Positions 53,142-63,136 of a DNA stretch of 64,000 nucleotides are shown one piece after another. Below the pieces are notes generated by a model. The model did no database searches. It saw only the letters and a program-made list of their open reading frames with translations, and was not told the origin of the DNA. Numbering within the stretch: position 1 is the stretch's first letter; every line of letters starts with the position of its first letter. Position numbers and translations under genes: made by a program. The DNA is taken from contig JAJDEA010000264.1 in NCBI GenBank assembly GCA_029260035.1, forward strand, positions 1-64,000, written 5' to 3'. This DNA comes from Phycisphaerae bacterium. Lineage in GTDB: Bacteria; Planctomycetota; Phycisphaerae; UBA1845.

Positions 53142-54356
53142 ATGACAGTGGAAACAATGATTCCTATCTTGGTCATGCTATTAGGATTGGTCGGCGGCTT
53201 GCAGGGTAAACCCCTCCCGCCTATTCAAGAGCCGGATTGGGAAGCCTGGAAGGCACCTAACGACCCCACTACGAAATCCCAGATAACCAAAGCGTGGCAG
53301 GTGCTCGATGCGCACCGACCAGACCAGGATTACGTTAACAGAGAAGAACTACGCCGTGCAAAAGAGAAGGTCAACAAGAGTTATGCAATCCTAGACGCCC
53401 ATCCCATAGCCGCCTGTGAGGTCGGTGTTGAGATGTTGCAAGATACCGACGACGATTGGCTACGCTTGATGATTGCGAGCTTCGTCTCTGATGTGGCTGG
53501 CGAAAAAGGGAAGCCGTTGCTTCGTTGGGCCATGGCGTCATCGAAATCTGTGGACGACGTTTTCGAACCGGCTTTTGAAACAGCATATTGGCTAGCCGAC
53601 AAACATCGCTCCGAGTTCCTCCCCGCAATGTTTCTTATGCTTCGGGCCCGCGAGGGCAGCGTATTCCTCGCACCTCACTCTTGGTATATACCTACTCATG
53701 ACTGCATGTTCTATGTCTTTGGTCGGTATGGGCGCGATGTGATACCGTACCTCTACCCCATGTTGAGAGATGACGATCCTTACGTTCGCCGAAACGCAGC
53801 CTTTGTACTCGGATATTTCATGGACAAGAATGCCTTGCCTACGCTATTAAAAATGCTGGATGCCAATGATGTCGGTTCAGGAGGGGCCGCATTTGCGTTA
53901 GGGCAACTCGGCTATCTGGATACTGCACCGCGCATCGCTCGATTGCTTAAGAATCTTGATAGTCGTACACGGTTTTGGAGCGCTTATGCACTCTATGAGC
54001 TTGGCTCTAAGGCGGTTTTACCCGAATTAGAAGATGCGCTAAAGCTCGAAAAGGTCGTCGATACACGCAAGGAAATTGAAGTGGCTATCAAGCACTTACG
54101 CGCGAAGAACGCGCGACAAACCCCAAACGCCAAGAAGCTAACAAGGCAGCAACTACAAAAGGCCCTTAGGAACGCTATTGATGAAAATGGTCTAGGTGGT
54201 GACGTTGAAGGGATCGCAGCTTCGGCAGGCTGTGAAGATCTGGCTGTCCTTGAGGACCTTCGGTTGGAATGTATGAAGGTATTTTCCGATCAGGGCAACA
54301 AGTGGTTTCGAAGTTGGTCGGATGCGATCAAGACAGTTCGACGCCGATGTAATTAG
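53142..54356 (+). CDS. exported HEAT-repeat protein
   Basis: 404 residues if started at ATG 53142; an ATG at 53157 is nearly as good and has GGAAA upstream. The N-terminus is hydrophobic (IPILVMLLGLVGGLQG), a likely signal peptide. The middle part (about 195-320) contains HEAT-type helix pairs: VIPYLYPMLRDDDPYVRRNAAFVLG, ALPTLLKMLDAND, AFALGQLGYLDTAPRIARLL and RFWSAYALYELGSKAVLPELEDAL in shortened quotation. Such repeats bind proteins. C-terminal residues 340-404 are helical and basic. Function unknown; the downstream thioredoxin-NHL gene follows after 68 bases and may share a transcript. Confidence 0.78.
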   Translation: MTVETMIPILVMLLGLVGGLQGKPLPPIQEPDWEAWKAPNDPTTKSQITKAWQVLDAHRPDQDYVNREELRRAKEKVNKSYAILDAHPIAACEVGVEMLQDTDDDWLRLMIASFVSDVAGEKGKPLLRWAMASSKSVDDVFEPAFETAYWLADKHRSEFLPAMFLMLRAREGSVFLAPHSWYIPTHDCMFYVFGRYGRDVIPYLYPMLRDDDPYVRRNAAFVLGYFMDKNALPTLLKMLDANDVGSGGAAFALGQLGYLDTAPRIARLLKNLDSRTRFWSAYALYELGSKAVLPELEDALKLEKVVDTRKEIEVAIKHLRAKNARQTPNAKKLTRQQLQKALRNAIDENGLGGDVEGIAASAGCEDLAVLEDLRLECMKVFSDQGNKWFRSWSDAIKTVRRRCN

Positions 54357-54424
54357 ACACCATTACTCAAAAGTGAATCAAAACTATCAACAGCATAGCG
54401 GTCTTTTAAGGGAGCAATGAGAAT

Positions 54425-56344
54425 ATGGCAGGCGACGTTCGCGCACCTGAATTGAATAGCCGTCTTGGCTGGCTTAATACTGATAGGCCGTTGCTCTTTG
54501 CGGGCGAACTCCAAGGCCAAGTAACGGTCCTGGATTTTTGGACCTATTGCTGCATCAATTGCATGCACATCCTGCCCGACCTTGCTTACCTTGAGGAAAA
54601 ATATCGCGACGAGCCGGTAGCCTTTGTGGGAGTTCACAGTGCAAAGTTTGCCAATGAAGCTTCGTGTGAAACGATTCGCGCCGCGATCTTGCGTTACGAA
54701 ATCCAGCATCCGGTCATCATCGACGAGAACATGAAAATCTGGCAGAGCTACGCCGTACGCAGTTGGCCGACACTCGTTGTTGTCGATTCTACCGGGCGTG
54801 TTGTTGGCTCTATCGGTGGAGAGGGCAGCCGGGATGCTATTGACGAAATGATCAGCCAAGCTCTTGAAAACGGCAGATCCGCCAAGACTTTGGCCATTGG
54901 GCCGTTGACAGTGCGCAAGGAATCAAGTGTTCGCGCAGCATCGGGACTCGCCTTTCCCGGCAAGATTCTGGCAGACGCAGATGGAAGACGCCTCTTCATC
55001 GCTGACTCCAACCACAACCGAATCGTCGTGGCAGGTTGGCCCGACGAGAAAGGACGAAGTGAGGCGATCCATGTCATCGGTGAAGGCTCTGTGGGCCGAA
55101 TGGATGGCACCGCAGCCGAGGCGACATTCCATCACCCGCAAGGCCTTGCGCTGAAAAATGGGACACTCTACGTGGCCGATACCGAAAACCACCTGATTCG
55201 ATCGATTGATCTTGAATCTCTCGAAGTGGCGACTGTCGTTGGCACCGGCGAAATGAGTAACGATCGGGCTGGCGGCGCGATGGGTCCCGGGCAAGGTCTC
55301 AATTCGCCATGGGACTTGGCCATTGAAGGGTCGACGCTTTACGTTGCGATGGCTGGCACACACCAAATATGGCGTATCGATCTTCCCGTCGGATTTGCTC
55401 GCGCATTCGCAGGCTCCGGGCGTGAAAACATCGTCGATGGGCCGACAGAATCCGCCGCACTCGCTCAGCCGTCAGGAATTTGCATAGTTGGCGACAAGAT
55501 TTACTTTGCGGATAGCGAAGTGAGCGCTGTGCGTGGCATCGATATGTCATCAGAAAAGGTATTTACGGTCATCGGCGAAGGGCTTTTCTCATTTGGCGAC
55601 GTTGATGGCGAGCACCCGAAAGCAAAGTTGCAGCATCCTCTAGGCATCGACGCCTATGGGACTTCGCTCATTATCGCGGACACATACAACCATAAGATCA
55701 AGCTCGTCGAGCCTGGTTCGCGATCGGTTCGCACGCTCTTCGGAACAGGCGAACCTGGTGCTTCGGCTGATAACGGAGAGGTCGCGTTCTTTGAGCCGGG
55801 TGGATTGTCCGTGGCGGGAGATGAAATCTTTGTCGCTGACACGAACAATCATCGCATCGTTCGACTGAACCTCACCACGCGGGCCTGGGACGAGATTGCA
55901 CTAAAGGGACTTTCTGATGATGCCAATGTCTTGACGCCCGAAGTGAACGCGATCCAGGCAGATAAAACGTCCATCAAATCCGATGCGGACATAGAATTGC
56001 TAATAGACGTGCGTCTTCCCGCGGACTCGCATTTGAGCGATGAAGCACCATGGTCGATTCAAGTCGACTCATCGAATTGTTTGTTGGCACAGCACACGGG
56101 CAAAGCCGACCATTTCCCCTTATGTGTCACCATTCCTGCATCTGACGTAACCGCAAGCGCGGATGACTGGCTTGTTACCGTCAGTTTCGCTTATTGCACG
56201 GAAACCGAAACCGCCTTGTGCGTTCCGGTGCAACTGTCCTGGCGCTTACCGATTTCCTACGATGGGGTGGCGGATAGAATCCATTTGGCAACAAAGATCG
56301 ACAAACACGCGATGGATGCTGGTCAAGCTTCTCAGAATGAGTAG
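54425..56344 (+). CDS. thioredoxin-NHL repeat protein (NHLRC2-like)
   Basis: 639 residues without a signal peptide. Residues 1-150 form a thioredoxin fold with FWTYCCINCMHI, where the CINC pair replaces CxxC of classical thioredoxin (Cys41 and Cys44 approximately). Residues about 165-480 form an NHL six-bladed propeller with repeated ADSNHNRIVV, ADTENHLIRSI, ADTYNHKIKLV and ADTNNHRIVRL. Residues 500-625 form a beta-sandwich resembling the DsbD N-terminal-like domain. This order matches eukaryotic NHLRC2 and bacterial homologues, whose activity is not settled. The start ATG 54425 has GGGAG upstream. Confidence 0.9.
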   Translation: MAGDVRAPELNSRLGWLNTDRPLLFAGELQGQVTVLDFWTYCCINCMHILPDLAYLEEKYRDEPVAFVGVHSAKFANEASCETIRAAILRYEIQHPVIIDENMKIWQSYAVRSWPTLVVVDSTGRVVGSIGGEGSRDAIDEMISQALENGRSAKTLAIGPLTVRKESSVRAASGLAFPGKILADADGRRLFIADSNHNRIVVAGWPDEKGRSEAIHVIGEGSVGRMDGTAAEATFHHPQGLALKNGTLYVADTENHLIRSIDLESLEVATVVGTGEMSNDRAGGAMGPGQGLNSPWDLAIEGSTLYVAMAGTHQIWRIDLPVGFARAFAGSGRENIVDGPTESAALAQPSGICIVGDKIYFADSEVSAVRGIDMSSEKVFTVIGEGLFSFGDVDGEHPKAKLQHPLGIDAYGTSLIIADTYNHKIKLVEPGSRSVRTLFGTGEPGASADNGEVAFFEPGGLSVAGDEIFVADTNNHRIVRLNLTTRAWDEIALKGLSDDANVLTPEVNAIQADKTSIKSDADIELLIDVRLPADSHLSDEAPWSIQVDSSNCLLAQHTGKADHFPLCVTIPASDVTASADDWLVTVSFAYCTETETALCVPVQLSWRLPISYDGVADRIHLATKIDKHAMDAGQASQNE

Positions 56345-56702
56345 TTGAAGACGCCTGGATTGTGCCAGAAACCCCGAATGACTAATTCCAAGCCCACCCA
56401 AGAAGAGAATTGCGCGATTGTCGTTTTTTGTATAGTTGGTGTCTTATCAATTCCGCATGGAAGGCGACGACCAGTGGAAAGTGGCCGAATAAGCTGATCA
56501 AATCAACATCGTGACACTATTGAAAATCGCCAACCACTGGCAGATTCTTTCAAGGCCGACGCCAGCCGAATCGGATTTGCGATCGAACTCGAACGGCATT
56601 ACAGTTAAGATTGAAAACAAGTGCGAGTGTGGGCGAGCGACCACCGCTTGCGGCTAAACGAAGGAGTCTCTTCGTTCATTCAACTTTCGGAAAGGCCAAG
56701 CC
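56345..56702. other. intergenic region upstream of the M16 peptidase
   Basis: 358 bases. A weak hairpin CGATTGTCG precedes a T6 run at about 56421-56430 and could be a poor terminator for the NHLRC2-like gene, but the stem is only 3 bp. No open frame with a ribosome-binding site was found. The M16 promoter must be here; no strong -35/-10 pair was recognised. Confidence 0.35.
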
Positions 56703-59555
56703 ATGAGACGGAAAAGAATACTGTGTGTGAAAATAGCGGCGCTGTTAGTAGTCGGCTTACTGCCTGCGCAATTGCTTGCCAAGCCATTACCAGCTGACGG
56801 ACGGATCGAAACGGGCGTCCTCAAGAATGGCGTGAAGTGGATGTATCGGAGCCATGATAATCCACCCGAAAAAATGGCGATCATGATTCATGTTGACACT
56901 GGATCGCTAAACGAGACCGAAGCCCAGCGAGGCTTGGCACATTTTATCGAGCACATGTGCTTTAATGGCAGTGAGAACTTCGCACCGGGTGAGTTGATCC
57001 CTTACTTCGAAAGTATCGGGATGGAGTTCGGTGGAGACGTCAATGCGTTCACAAGTTTCGATCAAACGGCCTACATGCTTTTCCTGCCGGACACGACCGA
57101 CGCACAAATCGACAAAGGGCTTATGGTTATGAGCGACTACGCTTTTCGCGTTTCGTTCCTGGAAGAAGAAATCGACAAAGAGCGTGGCGTGGTATTGGAA
57201 GAATCGCGGAGCGGCAAGAATACTTTTCAGCGCATTCGCGACAAGCTTTGGCCTCAACTATACGAAGGATCACGATTCGCAAAGCGGCTTCCAATCGGCC
57301 TCGACCACATTCTCGAGACAGCTACCCGCAAGGATTTTGTCGATTACTACAACGCGTGGTATCGCCCGGAAAATATCACCGTGATAATCGTGGGCGATCG
57401 GCCGATGAATGGGATCGACGCGATGATTGGCAAGTGGTTCGGTTCAGAGAAACCCAAGACGGCCGCCGAGACGCAAAAGACAGCCGAGTTTAAGCCTTTT
57501 GGAAAACAGCGTGCCATTGTTGTGACAGATTCCGAAATGCCAATGTGCCGAGTCCAGATGACGAACCTAAAGCCAGGAAGACAGCCAACGGTCACTACAG
57601 ATCAGTGGCGGCAGGAGTTGGTCGAGCATATCGGCTCCTGGATGATTGGGCGGCGACATGATATTCGCGTTGACTCCGGCGAGGCGAGCTACCGTGGGGC
57701 TGGCGCCAGTGTCTCAGATTTTTTCAATGATGCTTTGCTCGTCTCCAGCAGAGCCAGCGGAGAGCCTGACGACTGGGACAAGATGCTCGAAGAAATAGTG
57801 CTTGAAGTTAAAAGGGCTCGCGAATTCGGTTTTGCACAGCGAGAGCTGGACCTCGCCAAGAAGGAATTGGTCGCCGACGCGGAAAGAGCTGTAAAAACAG
57901 AGCCAACTAGAGCAGCGCGAAGCATGGTTATGGAGATGATCTTTACGACCAACAACAAAGAACCGGTCATGTCCGCGCAACAAGAGCTTGATCTGTACGA
58001 GGAGTTCTTAAATACGATCTCGCTTTCGGAGGTAAACGAGACATTTGCGAATCATTTTGCACCCGGCACCTTTGCATACGTTGTCACATCGGCAGATAAG
58101 GAAGATGTCGAAGTACCTACAAGTGACGAAGTGTTAGCAGCCGCGCGAGCAGCGTGGGCACGAAAGGTGATGCCGCTTGAGCAGGCTGATTCTCCAACTG
58201 AGTTACTTGCCGCACTGCCAAACCCCGGAACCATTGTCGAAAAGGAAACCGACGAAGAACTGGGCGTTACTCATGCCTGGCTATCCAATGGTGTTCGAGT
58301 TCACCATCGCTTCATGGACTACAAGAAAGATTCCGTCATGGTCACCGTCAGCCTGGCTGGCGGCAGCATTGAAGAAACAGAAGCCAATATGGGAATCACA
58401 CAGGTCGCTTCACTTGCGATCAGTAGCCCTGCCACAAGCAGGTTATCTTCGACGGCTGTGCGCGACATCATGACGGGAAAGAACATCAATGTTCGAGGCG
58501 GAGGCGGTGACGACACGTTTTCCTTGTCAGTGACGGGTTCTCCAAACGATCTTGAAACAGGGCTTCAACTGGTCCATGCGCTTTTGACGGATGGCATCAT
58601 CGAGGAGTCTGCATTCAAGAACTTCAAACTTCAAATGCTGCAACAAATTGAAATGCTGGGAAAAATGCCTCGCTTCCGCGGCATGATTGCGATGTCGGAG
58701 TTGCTCAGCGGTAATGATCCTCGGCGCCGGTTCCCCACGAAGGAAGTCATTGAAAAAGCAACTCTCGATGCGGGGCAGGCGTGGTTTGATCGCCTTCGCA
58801 AGACGGCTCCGATCGAGGTTTCGGTTGTCGGTGAAATCAAACGTGATGCGGCCTTTGCACTTGTTAGCCGATACATCGGGTCACTCTCCAAGCGAAGCCG
58901 GACCGCCGACCATCTGGATAAACTGCGGACCTTTGCTCGGCCAACAGGCCCGCTCGCCAAACACTTGAAGGTCGACACGGTTACACCACAGGCGATGGCG
59001 CTCGCGGGCTTTGTCGGGGCGGACGGAGGCTCGGTGAATGAAAGGCGGGCACTTCAAGCAGCTTCCAATATCTTAAGCAGCAAGCTCATTAAACGAATCC
59101 GTGAGGATTTGGGGATCGTCTATTCGATTCGCGCACGCAATGCCGCCAATTGGGCATTTAAGGACGCCAGTCGATTCATGGCAGCGGCTCCCTGCGACCC
59201 AGAAAATGCGGACAAAGTCGTCGAAGAAGTCCATAAGATGTTGAAGGAGTTCGCAGCGAACGGCCCTACTGCCGAGGAATTGGAGAATGCCAAGAAGCAG
59301 ATCGACAATAATCTTGAGACGGACATGCGCGAGCCACGCTTCTGGTCACGAATCCTGCGTAACTTCGATCTGCACGATCGGAGTCTTGATGAGCCAAGAA
59401 CGGCGCGAGCTGCGTATGCGGGTTTGTCAGCCAAGAAGATTCAAAACGTGTTCCGAAAGTTCTATGATCCCACACGACAGTTCAGTGTCACGGCAGTGCC
59501 CGTGAAGGAAGAAAAGTCCAAAGACATGAAGAAAAAAGCGGCTCCTGTCTCTTAG
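56703..59555 (+). CDS. M16-family zinc metallopeptidase, two-domain, exported
   Basis: 950 residues from ATG 56703, with GGAAAGG upstream. A signal peptide (KIAALLVVGLLPAQLLA) is followed by an N-terminal M16 domain carrying the inverted zinc motif H80-F-I-E83-H84 and a downstream Glu in EEEIDKERGVVLEE. Residues about 530-930 form a second M16 half without the zinc site, containing the arginine/tyrosine-type strand RIREDLGIVYSIRAR. The arrangement (about 950 residues, one chain) is that of pitrilysin/PqqL-like peptidases, which degrade peptides in a clam-like chamber. It should act outside the cytoplasm. A hairpin terminator follows. Confidence 0.92.
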   Translation: MRRKRILCVKIAALLVVGLLPAQLLAKPLPADGRIETGVLKNGVKWMYRSHDNPPEKMAIMIHVDTGSLNETEAQRGLAHFIEHMCFNGSENFAPGELIPYFESIGMEFGGDVNAFTSFDQTAYMLFLPDTTDAQIDKGLMVMSDYAFRVSFLEEEIDKERGVVLEESRSGKNTFQRIRDKLWPQLYEGSRFAKRLPIGLDHILETATRKDFVDYYNAWYRPENITVIIVGDRPMNGIDAMIGKWFGSEKPKTAAETQKTAEFKPFGKQRAIVVTDSEMPMCRVQMTNLKPGRQPTVTTDQWRQELVEHIGSWMIGRRHDIRVDSGEASYRGAGASVSDFFNDALLVSSRASGEPDDWDKMLEEIVLEVKRAREFGFAQRELDLAKKELVADAERAVKTEPTRAARSMVMEMIFTTNNKEPVMSAQQELDLYEEFLNTISLSEVNETFANHFAPGTFAYVVTSADKEDVEVPTSDEVLAAARAAWARKVMPLEQADSPTELLAALPNPGTIVEKETDEELGVTHAWLSNGVRVHHRFMDYKKDSVMVTVSLAGGSIEETEANMGITQVASLAISSPATSRLSSTAVRDIMTGKNINVRGGGGDDTFSLSVTGSPNDLETGLQLVHALLTDGIIEESAFKNFKLQMLQQIEMLGKMPRFRGMIAMSELLSGNDPRRRFPTKEVIEKATLDAGQAWFDRLRKTAPIEVSVVGEIKRDAAFALVSRYIGSLSKRSRTADHLDKLRTFARPTGPLAKHLKVDTVTPQAMALAGFVGADGGSVNERRALQAASNILSSKLIKRIREDLGIVYSIRARNAANWAFKDASRFMAAAPCDPENADKVVEEVHKMLKEFAANGPTAEELENAKKQIDNNLETDMREPRFWSRILRNFDLHDRSLDEPRTARAAYAGLSAKKIQNVFRKFYDPTRQFSVTAVPVKEEKSKDMKKKAAPVS

Positions 59556-59592
59556 TAGAAAACTTGCGAGAGACGATCACGCTTTCAATATT

Positions 59593-59637
59593 GCCTCGCC
59601 CTTCCACCGACAATGGATGGGCGGGGCTTTTCTTATT
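59593..59637 (+). terminator. intrinsic terminator after the M16 gene, sharing its core with another
   Basis: GCCTCGCCC (59593-59601) pairs with GGGCGGGGC (59619-59627), with an inner CCA/TGG pair and a 7-base loop. The stem is followed by TTTTCTTATT. Bases 59597-59621 are identical to 63141-63165 (25 of 25), the hairpin after the CRTAC1-like gene. Confidence 0.85.
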
Positions 59638-59745
59638 CAGAAACATAGTCATGTCCGCCTGGTAGACTTTTTTCGTAATAAACAGGTAGCACATCAATTT
59701 CAGAGGAACTATACTAGATGATCGAAGTTTGTTGAGATTGTTGCC

Positions 59746-61287
59746 ATGAGTCGCTTGCCAGCGAAGAAAAAACACAATCAGCCTCAGGCAGACAATCGCA
59801 AGTCGTCATCCGCGAAGATCACTGGTGCAAGATTGGTGTTCGTTGGAGGTGTGATTGTTCTTGGTTTCGGAACTTGGCGGTCTCAGTTTAAGGCTCCGCC
59901 AATCGATACCCCATCTCGATCGGTAAAAGCTGACAAGTCGCAAGTCTCTCCAGAATCAACAATTGCCCCCGATCCGCCTCGACCCGCCCGCATGATCGAC
60001 ATTGACCCATTGCTGTCCAGCGCCATTCACGAGCGCCTCGATCGTGTCACTAAAAACCGCAATGATCCTGAGGCTTGGGGAAAACTGGGAGTCCTTTACG
60101 AAGCCAATGGCTATCGCAACCTGGCTCTTAGATGTTACGCGAAGGCATTCGATCTGGATCGGACTCGCCCCCGCTGGCGATTTCATTGGGGAATGCGAAA
60201 GAAGGAATCCGGGGATTTCCCCGAAGCCAACAGAGCTTTTCAAGATGTTCTTGCGTTGCAACCAAATCACGCACCGACTTTTGAACAAATCGGCAAAATA
60301 GCGATGGATCAGTTGGCTTACGATCGCGCAGAGATCGCCTGTAAGAAAGTAATCGAACTGAGGCCTAACGAAGCAGGCTCATACGTCGGACTTGCGAAAG
60401 TATTTTATGAGACTGGTCAATACGAAAAGACGTTGCGCCTTCTGGATCGAGCGATTCAGCTCGACGCGCAATTGCAAATCGCACGCTTTCTGCGAGGCCA
60501 AACCTACCGGGCACTTGGCCGAGTCGAGGAAGCGGCTGTAGAGTTGCGACGAGGGGCTGGCTCAGATCCTGTTCATATCAAGAATTCCTGGCAGACAGAG
60601 GTTGCCGCTTCACAGGTGAGTGGGCAGCTCATCCTCGCACGAGCTGGAGTCTATATCGACGAGGGGCTGGTCGAATCCGGAATCCAGCTACTTGAAGAGC
60701 TGAAAGTTCAGATTCCCGAAGACCTGGAGGTCGACTTGATGCTCGCTTGGGCCTACCTAAAGACGAATCAACCGAATGAAGCGAAGCGAGTCCTAACCAA
60801 TCTGATTAGCAGCGGCAAGGATGACCTACGGGCTAGAATACATTTGTCCACGACCTTCTTCAGATTGAATGAACCGATGTTAGCACTTAAAGAAGCGCGC
60901 AACGCTGTAGAACTTGCCCCGGACAACGCTCGAACTTATCTGCATTTGGGTTATATACTGGGCTTGCTCGGTCGTTTAGAAGAATCGCTCGAAGCTTATC
61001 TGCATTCATACGAGCTTGACCCGTCTTACCCGGATGTTTATTTATCCATTGGTCGATCGCTCGTGAATCTAAAGCGGGTCGAAGAGGCAATTCCGTACTA
61101 TGATGGCGCTATTCAATTATCCCCTAAGCGATGGCACCCGATGTTCACTTTGGGAGTGTTGTATGCGCAATTGGGGCGAAACGAAGAGGCCATAAGACAA
61201 CTGGAAAAGGCGATCGCGCTTAAGCCGGGGCATCCCCAAATTCAAAAAGCCCTCAATAGCATCCGATCAGCATCGGGGAAACAGTAA
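59746..61287 (+). CDS. membrane-anchored TPR-repeat protein
   Basis: 513 residues from ATG 59746. A short basic N-terminus and one transmembrane helix (about 28-44, ARLVFVGGVIVLGFGTW) are followed by a Pro-rich linker and about ten TPR motifs from residue 100 to 505, such as AWGKLGVLYEANGYRNLAL, SYVGLAKVFYETGQYEKTL and AIPYYDGAIQLSP. The chain ends in the same repeat pattern (IRQLEKAIALKPGHP). TPRs recruit proteins. The CRTAC1-like gene follows after 79 bases. This pairing of a TPR protein with an FG-GAP/UnbV protein is frequent in planctomycetes and acidobacteria, which suggests a joint extracellular assembly. Confidence 0.88.
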   Translation: MSRLPAKKKHNQPQADNRKSSSAKITGARLVFVGGVIVLGFGTWRSQFKAPPIDTPSRSVKADKSQVSPESTIAPDPPRPARMIDIDPLLSSAIHERLDRVTKNRNDPEAWGKLGVLYEANGYRNLALRCYAKAFDLDRTRPRWRFHWGMRKKESGDFPEANRAFQDVLALQPNHAPTFEQIGKIAMDQLAYDRAEIACKKVIELRPNEAGSYVGLAKVFYETGQYEKTLRLLDRAIQLDAQLQIARFLRGQTYRALGRVEEAAVELRRGAGSDPVHIKNSWQTEVAASQVSGQLILARAGVYIDEGLVESGIQLLEELKVQIPEDLEVDLMLAWAYLKTNQPNEAKRVLTNLISSGKDDLRARIHLSTTFFRLNEPMLALKEARNAVELAPDNARTYLHLGYILGLLGRLEESLEAYLHSYELDPSYPDVYLSIGRSLVNLKRVEEAIPYYDGAIQLSPKRWHPMFTLGVLYAQLGRNEEAIRQLEKAIALKPGHPQIQKALNSIRSASGKQ

Positions 61288-61366
61288 GCTCAGTCCACCT
61301 CGACAATTGGTAATGAGAGCAATGCGACTTTTCCATCGCTTATGGTTCTGATAAAACGTTACGAAC

Positions 61367-63103
61367 ATGAGCAACGAACACATGAACGATAAGCTTTCAA
61401 AACCTGAAAATTCCCGGTTCTTGTTGTGGGTGTTTGGCTCTTTGGCTGGCGCGCTTGGGCTTGTGCTTGTTTTTCTTCCACAGTCAGGTGAGTCCAAATC
61501 GAAGAGCGAAATGTCTTCCGACGTATCGTTGTACAACTGGTTTGTCGAAGTTGCCTCAGAACGAGGTGTTGACTTTCATCATGAATCGGGAAGTGGAGAA
61601 AAAAGATATATGCCGGAGATAATGTCGGGAGGTGTCTGCCTGCTGGATTATGACCAAGATGGGTATCTCGACGTCTATTTTACTCAAGGCGGAAGTCTAA
61701 CGAAGAGGACTGTCGATACTCCGGGAAACCGGATGTTCCACAACCTGGGCAACGGACACTTCGAAGATACGACAGAACTCTTGCAGGTGGGGGACACTCG
61801 GTATGGAATGGGGTGTGCTGTAGGTGATTACAACAATGACGGAAGACCTGATCTCTATGTGACAAACGCCGGTCAGAATACGCTCTACGAAAACACAAGT
61901 TCACCGGATAGGCCAGGATTCCGTGAAGTCACAAATCAGGCAGGCGTTGGGCATCCCGGGTTCGGCTCTAGTGCGGCATTTGTAGACTACAACCGTGACG
62001 GCTTGCTGGATCTCTTCGTCGTAAACTATGTACTTTGGTCGCCGCAACGGGAGTTCGTATGCACTGGGCCTAGAGGGCAGCTGGACTATTGCACTCCGAA
62101 TGCGTACAGGGCGCCCGCTCCTGATGTTCTGTACAAGAACAACGGTGATGGCACATTTTCTGACGTGACGGCGTCTTCAAAAATTTCTACGGCATTTGGA
62201 AACGGGCTGGGAATAGCCTGTGCTGATTTCGACGGCGATAGTTGGGTGGACGTCGTGGTCGCAAACGACCTGCAAGCAAATCAGCTATGGATTAACCAGC
62301 ATGATGGCACTTTTCAAGATCAGGCTATGGAGCGAGGAACCGCTTTTGATGGCCATGGTGTCGCAGAATCGGGAATGGGCGTTGATCTTCAGGATGTCGA
62401 TAACGACGGCGATATCGATTTGCTGATGACTCATTTCGAGGGGCAAACCAATACGCTTTATCTCTACGAAGACTCGTTCTTCCATGATCGGACAATTCGT
62501 ATGGGCCTTGGATCCAGCAGGCCTCATACGGGGTTTGGAACGGCTATTATGGACTTCAACAACGATGCTCTGTTGGATATTTATGTTGCGGACGGACGCG
62601 TGACACTTCCACTGGGCGACCCAATGTATGACGACCCTTACGCTGAAGAGAATCAACTGTTCAAAGGCCTGACAACGGGTGGATTCGAAGAAGTACTGCC
62701 AGTTGGTGGGGTCGACATGGACCAGCATCATTCAAGCCGGGGGGCTGCCGTTGGCGATTTCGACAACGACGGGGACGTCGATATTTTCGTTTCAAATCGG
62801 GATAGCCCCGCGTATCTTCTGGATAATCGGTCAGCGGATGGAAGCCATTGGATAGGCTTTCGCATACTGAATGAATACAAATCAGACGCAATCGGAGCCA
62901 AAGTTGAAATCGAGTTTGATGGACTAACGCGATTCAAGGACGTTCGAACGGCACACAGCTATTGCTCTTCCAGCGATCCGCGCGTCCACTTCGGATTGGG
63001 TTCGGTAGATCGTATCGAACGAGTTACCGTAACCTGGGCCAACGGTAAATCCAAAACCTTCGGCCCTTACGACACTGATCAATACATCACTCTCAGGCAA
63101 TGA
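61367..63103 (+). CDS. CRTAC1-type protein with FG-GAP/VCBS repeats and an ASPIC/UnbV domain
   Basis: 578 residues from ATG 61367 (an ATG at 61382 is also possible). An N-terminal anchor helix (LLWVFGSLAGALGLVLVFL) is followed by an integrin-like propeller of FG-GAP repeats rich in calcium-binding DxDxDG loops: LDYDQDGYLDVYF, GDYNNDGRPDLYV, VDYNRDGLLDLFV, QDVDNDGDIDLLM, GDFDNDGDVDIFV. The C-terminal 90 residues form the ASPIC/UnbV domain (RVHFGLGSVDRIERVTVTW). The protein is probably exposed outside the cytoplasm and calcium-dependent. Its partner may be the preceding TPR protein. Function in bacteria is unproven. Confidence 0.9.
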   Translation: MSNEHMNDKLSKPENSRFLLWVFGSLAGALGLVLVFLPQSGESKSKSEMSSDVSLYNWFVEVASERGVDFHHESGSGEKRYMPEIMSGGVCLLDYDQDGYLDVYFTQGGSLTKRTVDTPGNRMFHNLGNGHFEDTTELLQVGDTRYGMGCAVGDYNNDGRPDLYVTNAGQNTLYENTSSPDRPGFREVTNQAGVGHPGFGSSAAFVDYNRDGLLDLFVVNYVLWSPQREFVCTGPRGQLDYCTPNAYRAPAPDVLYKNNGDGTFSDVTASSKISTAFGNGLGIACADFDGDSWVDVVVANDLQANQLWINQHDGTFQDQAMERGTAFDGHGVAESGMGVDLQDVDNDGDIDLLMTHFEGQTNTLYLYEDSFFHDRTIRMGLGSSRPHTGFGTAIMDFNNDALLDIYVADGRVTLPLGDPMYDDPYAEENQLFKGLTTGGFEEVLPVGGVDMDQHHSSRGAAVGDFDNDGDVDIFVSNRDSPAYLLDNRSADGSHWIGFRILNEYKSDAIGAKVEIEFDGLTRFKDVRTAHSYCSSSDPRVHFGLGSVDRIERVTVTWANGKSKTFGPYDTDQYITLRQ

Positions 63104-63136
63104 GCTTGCAAGAATCAATCGCGTCCTAAATAACCG

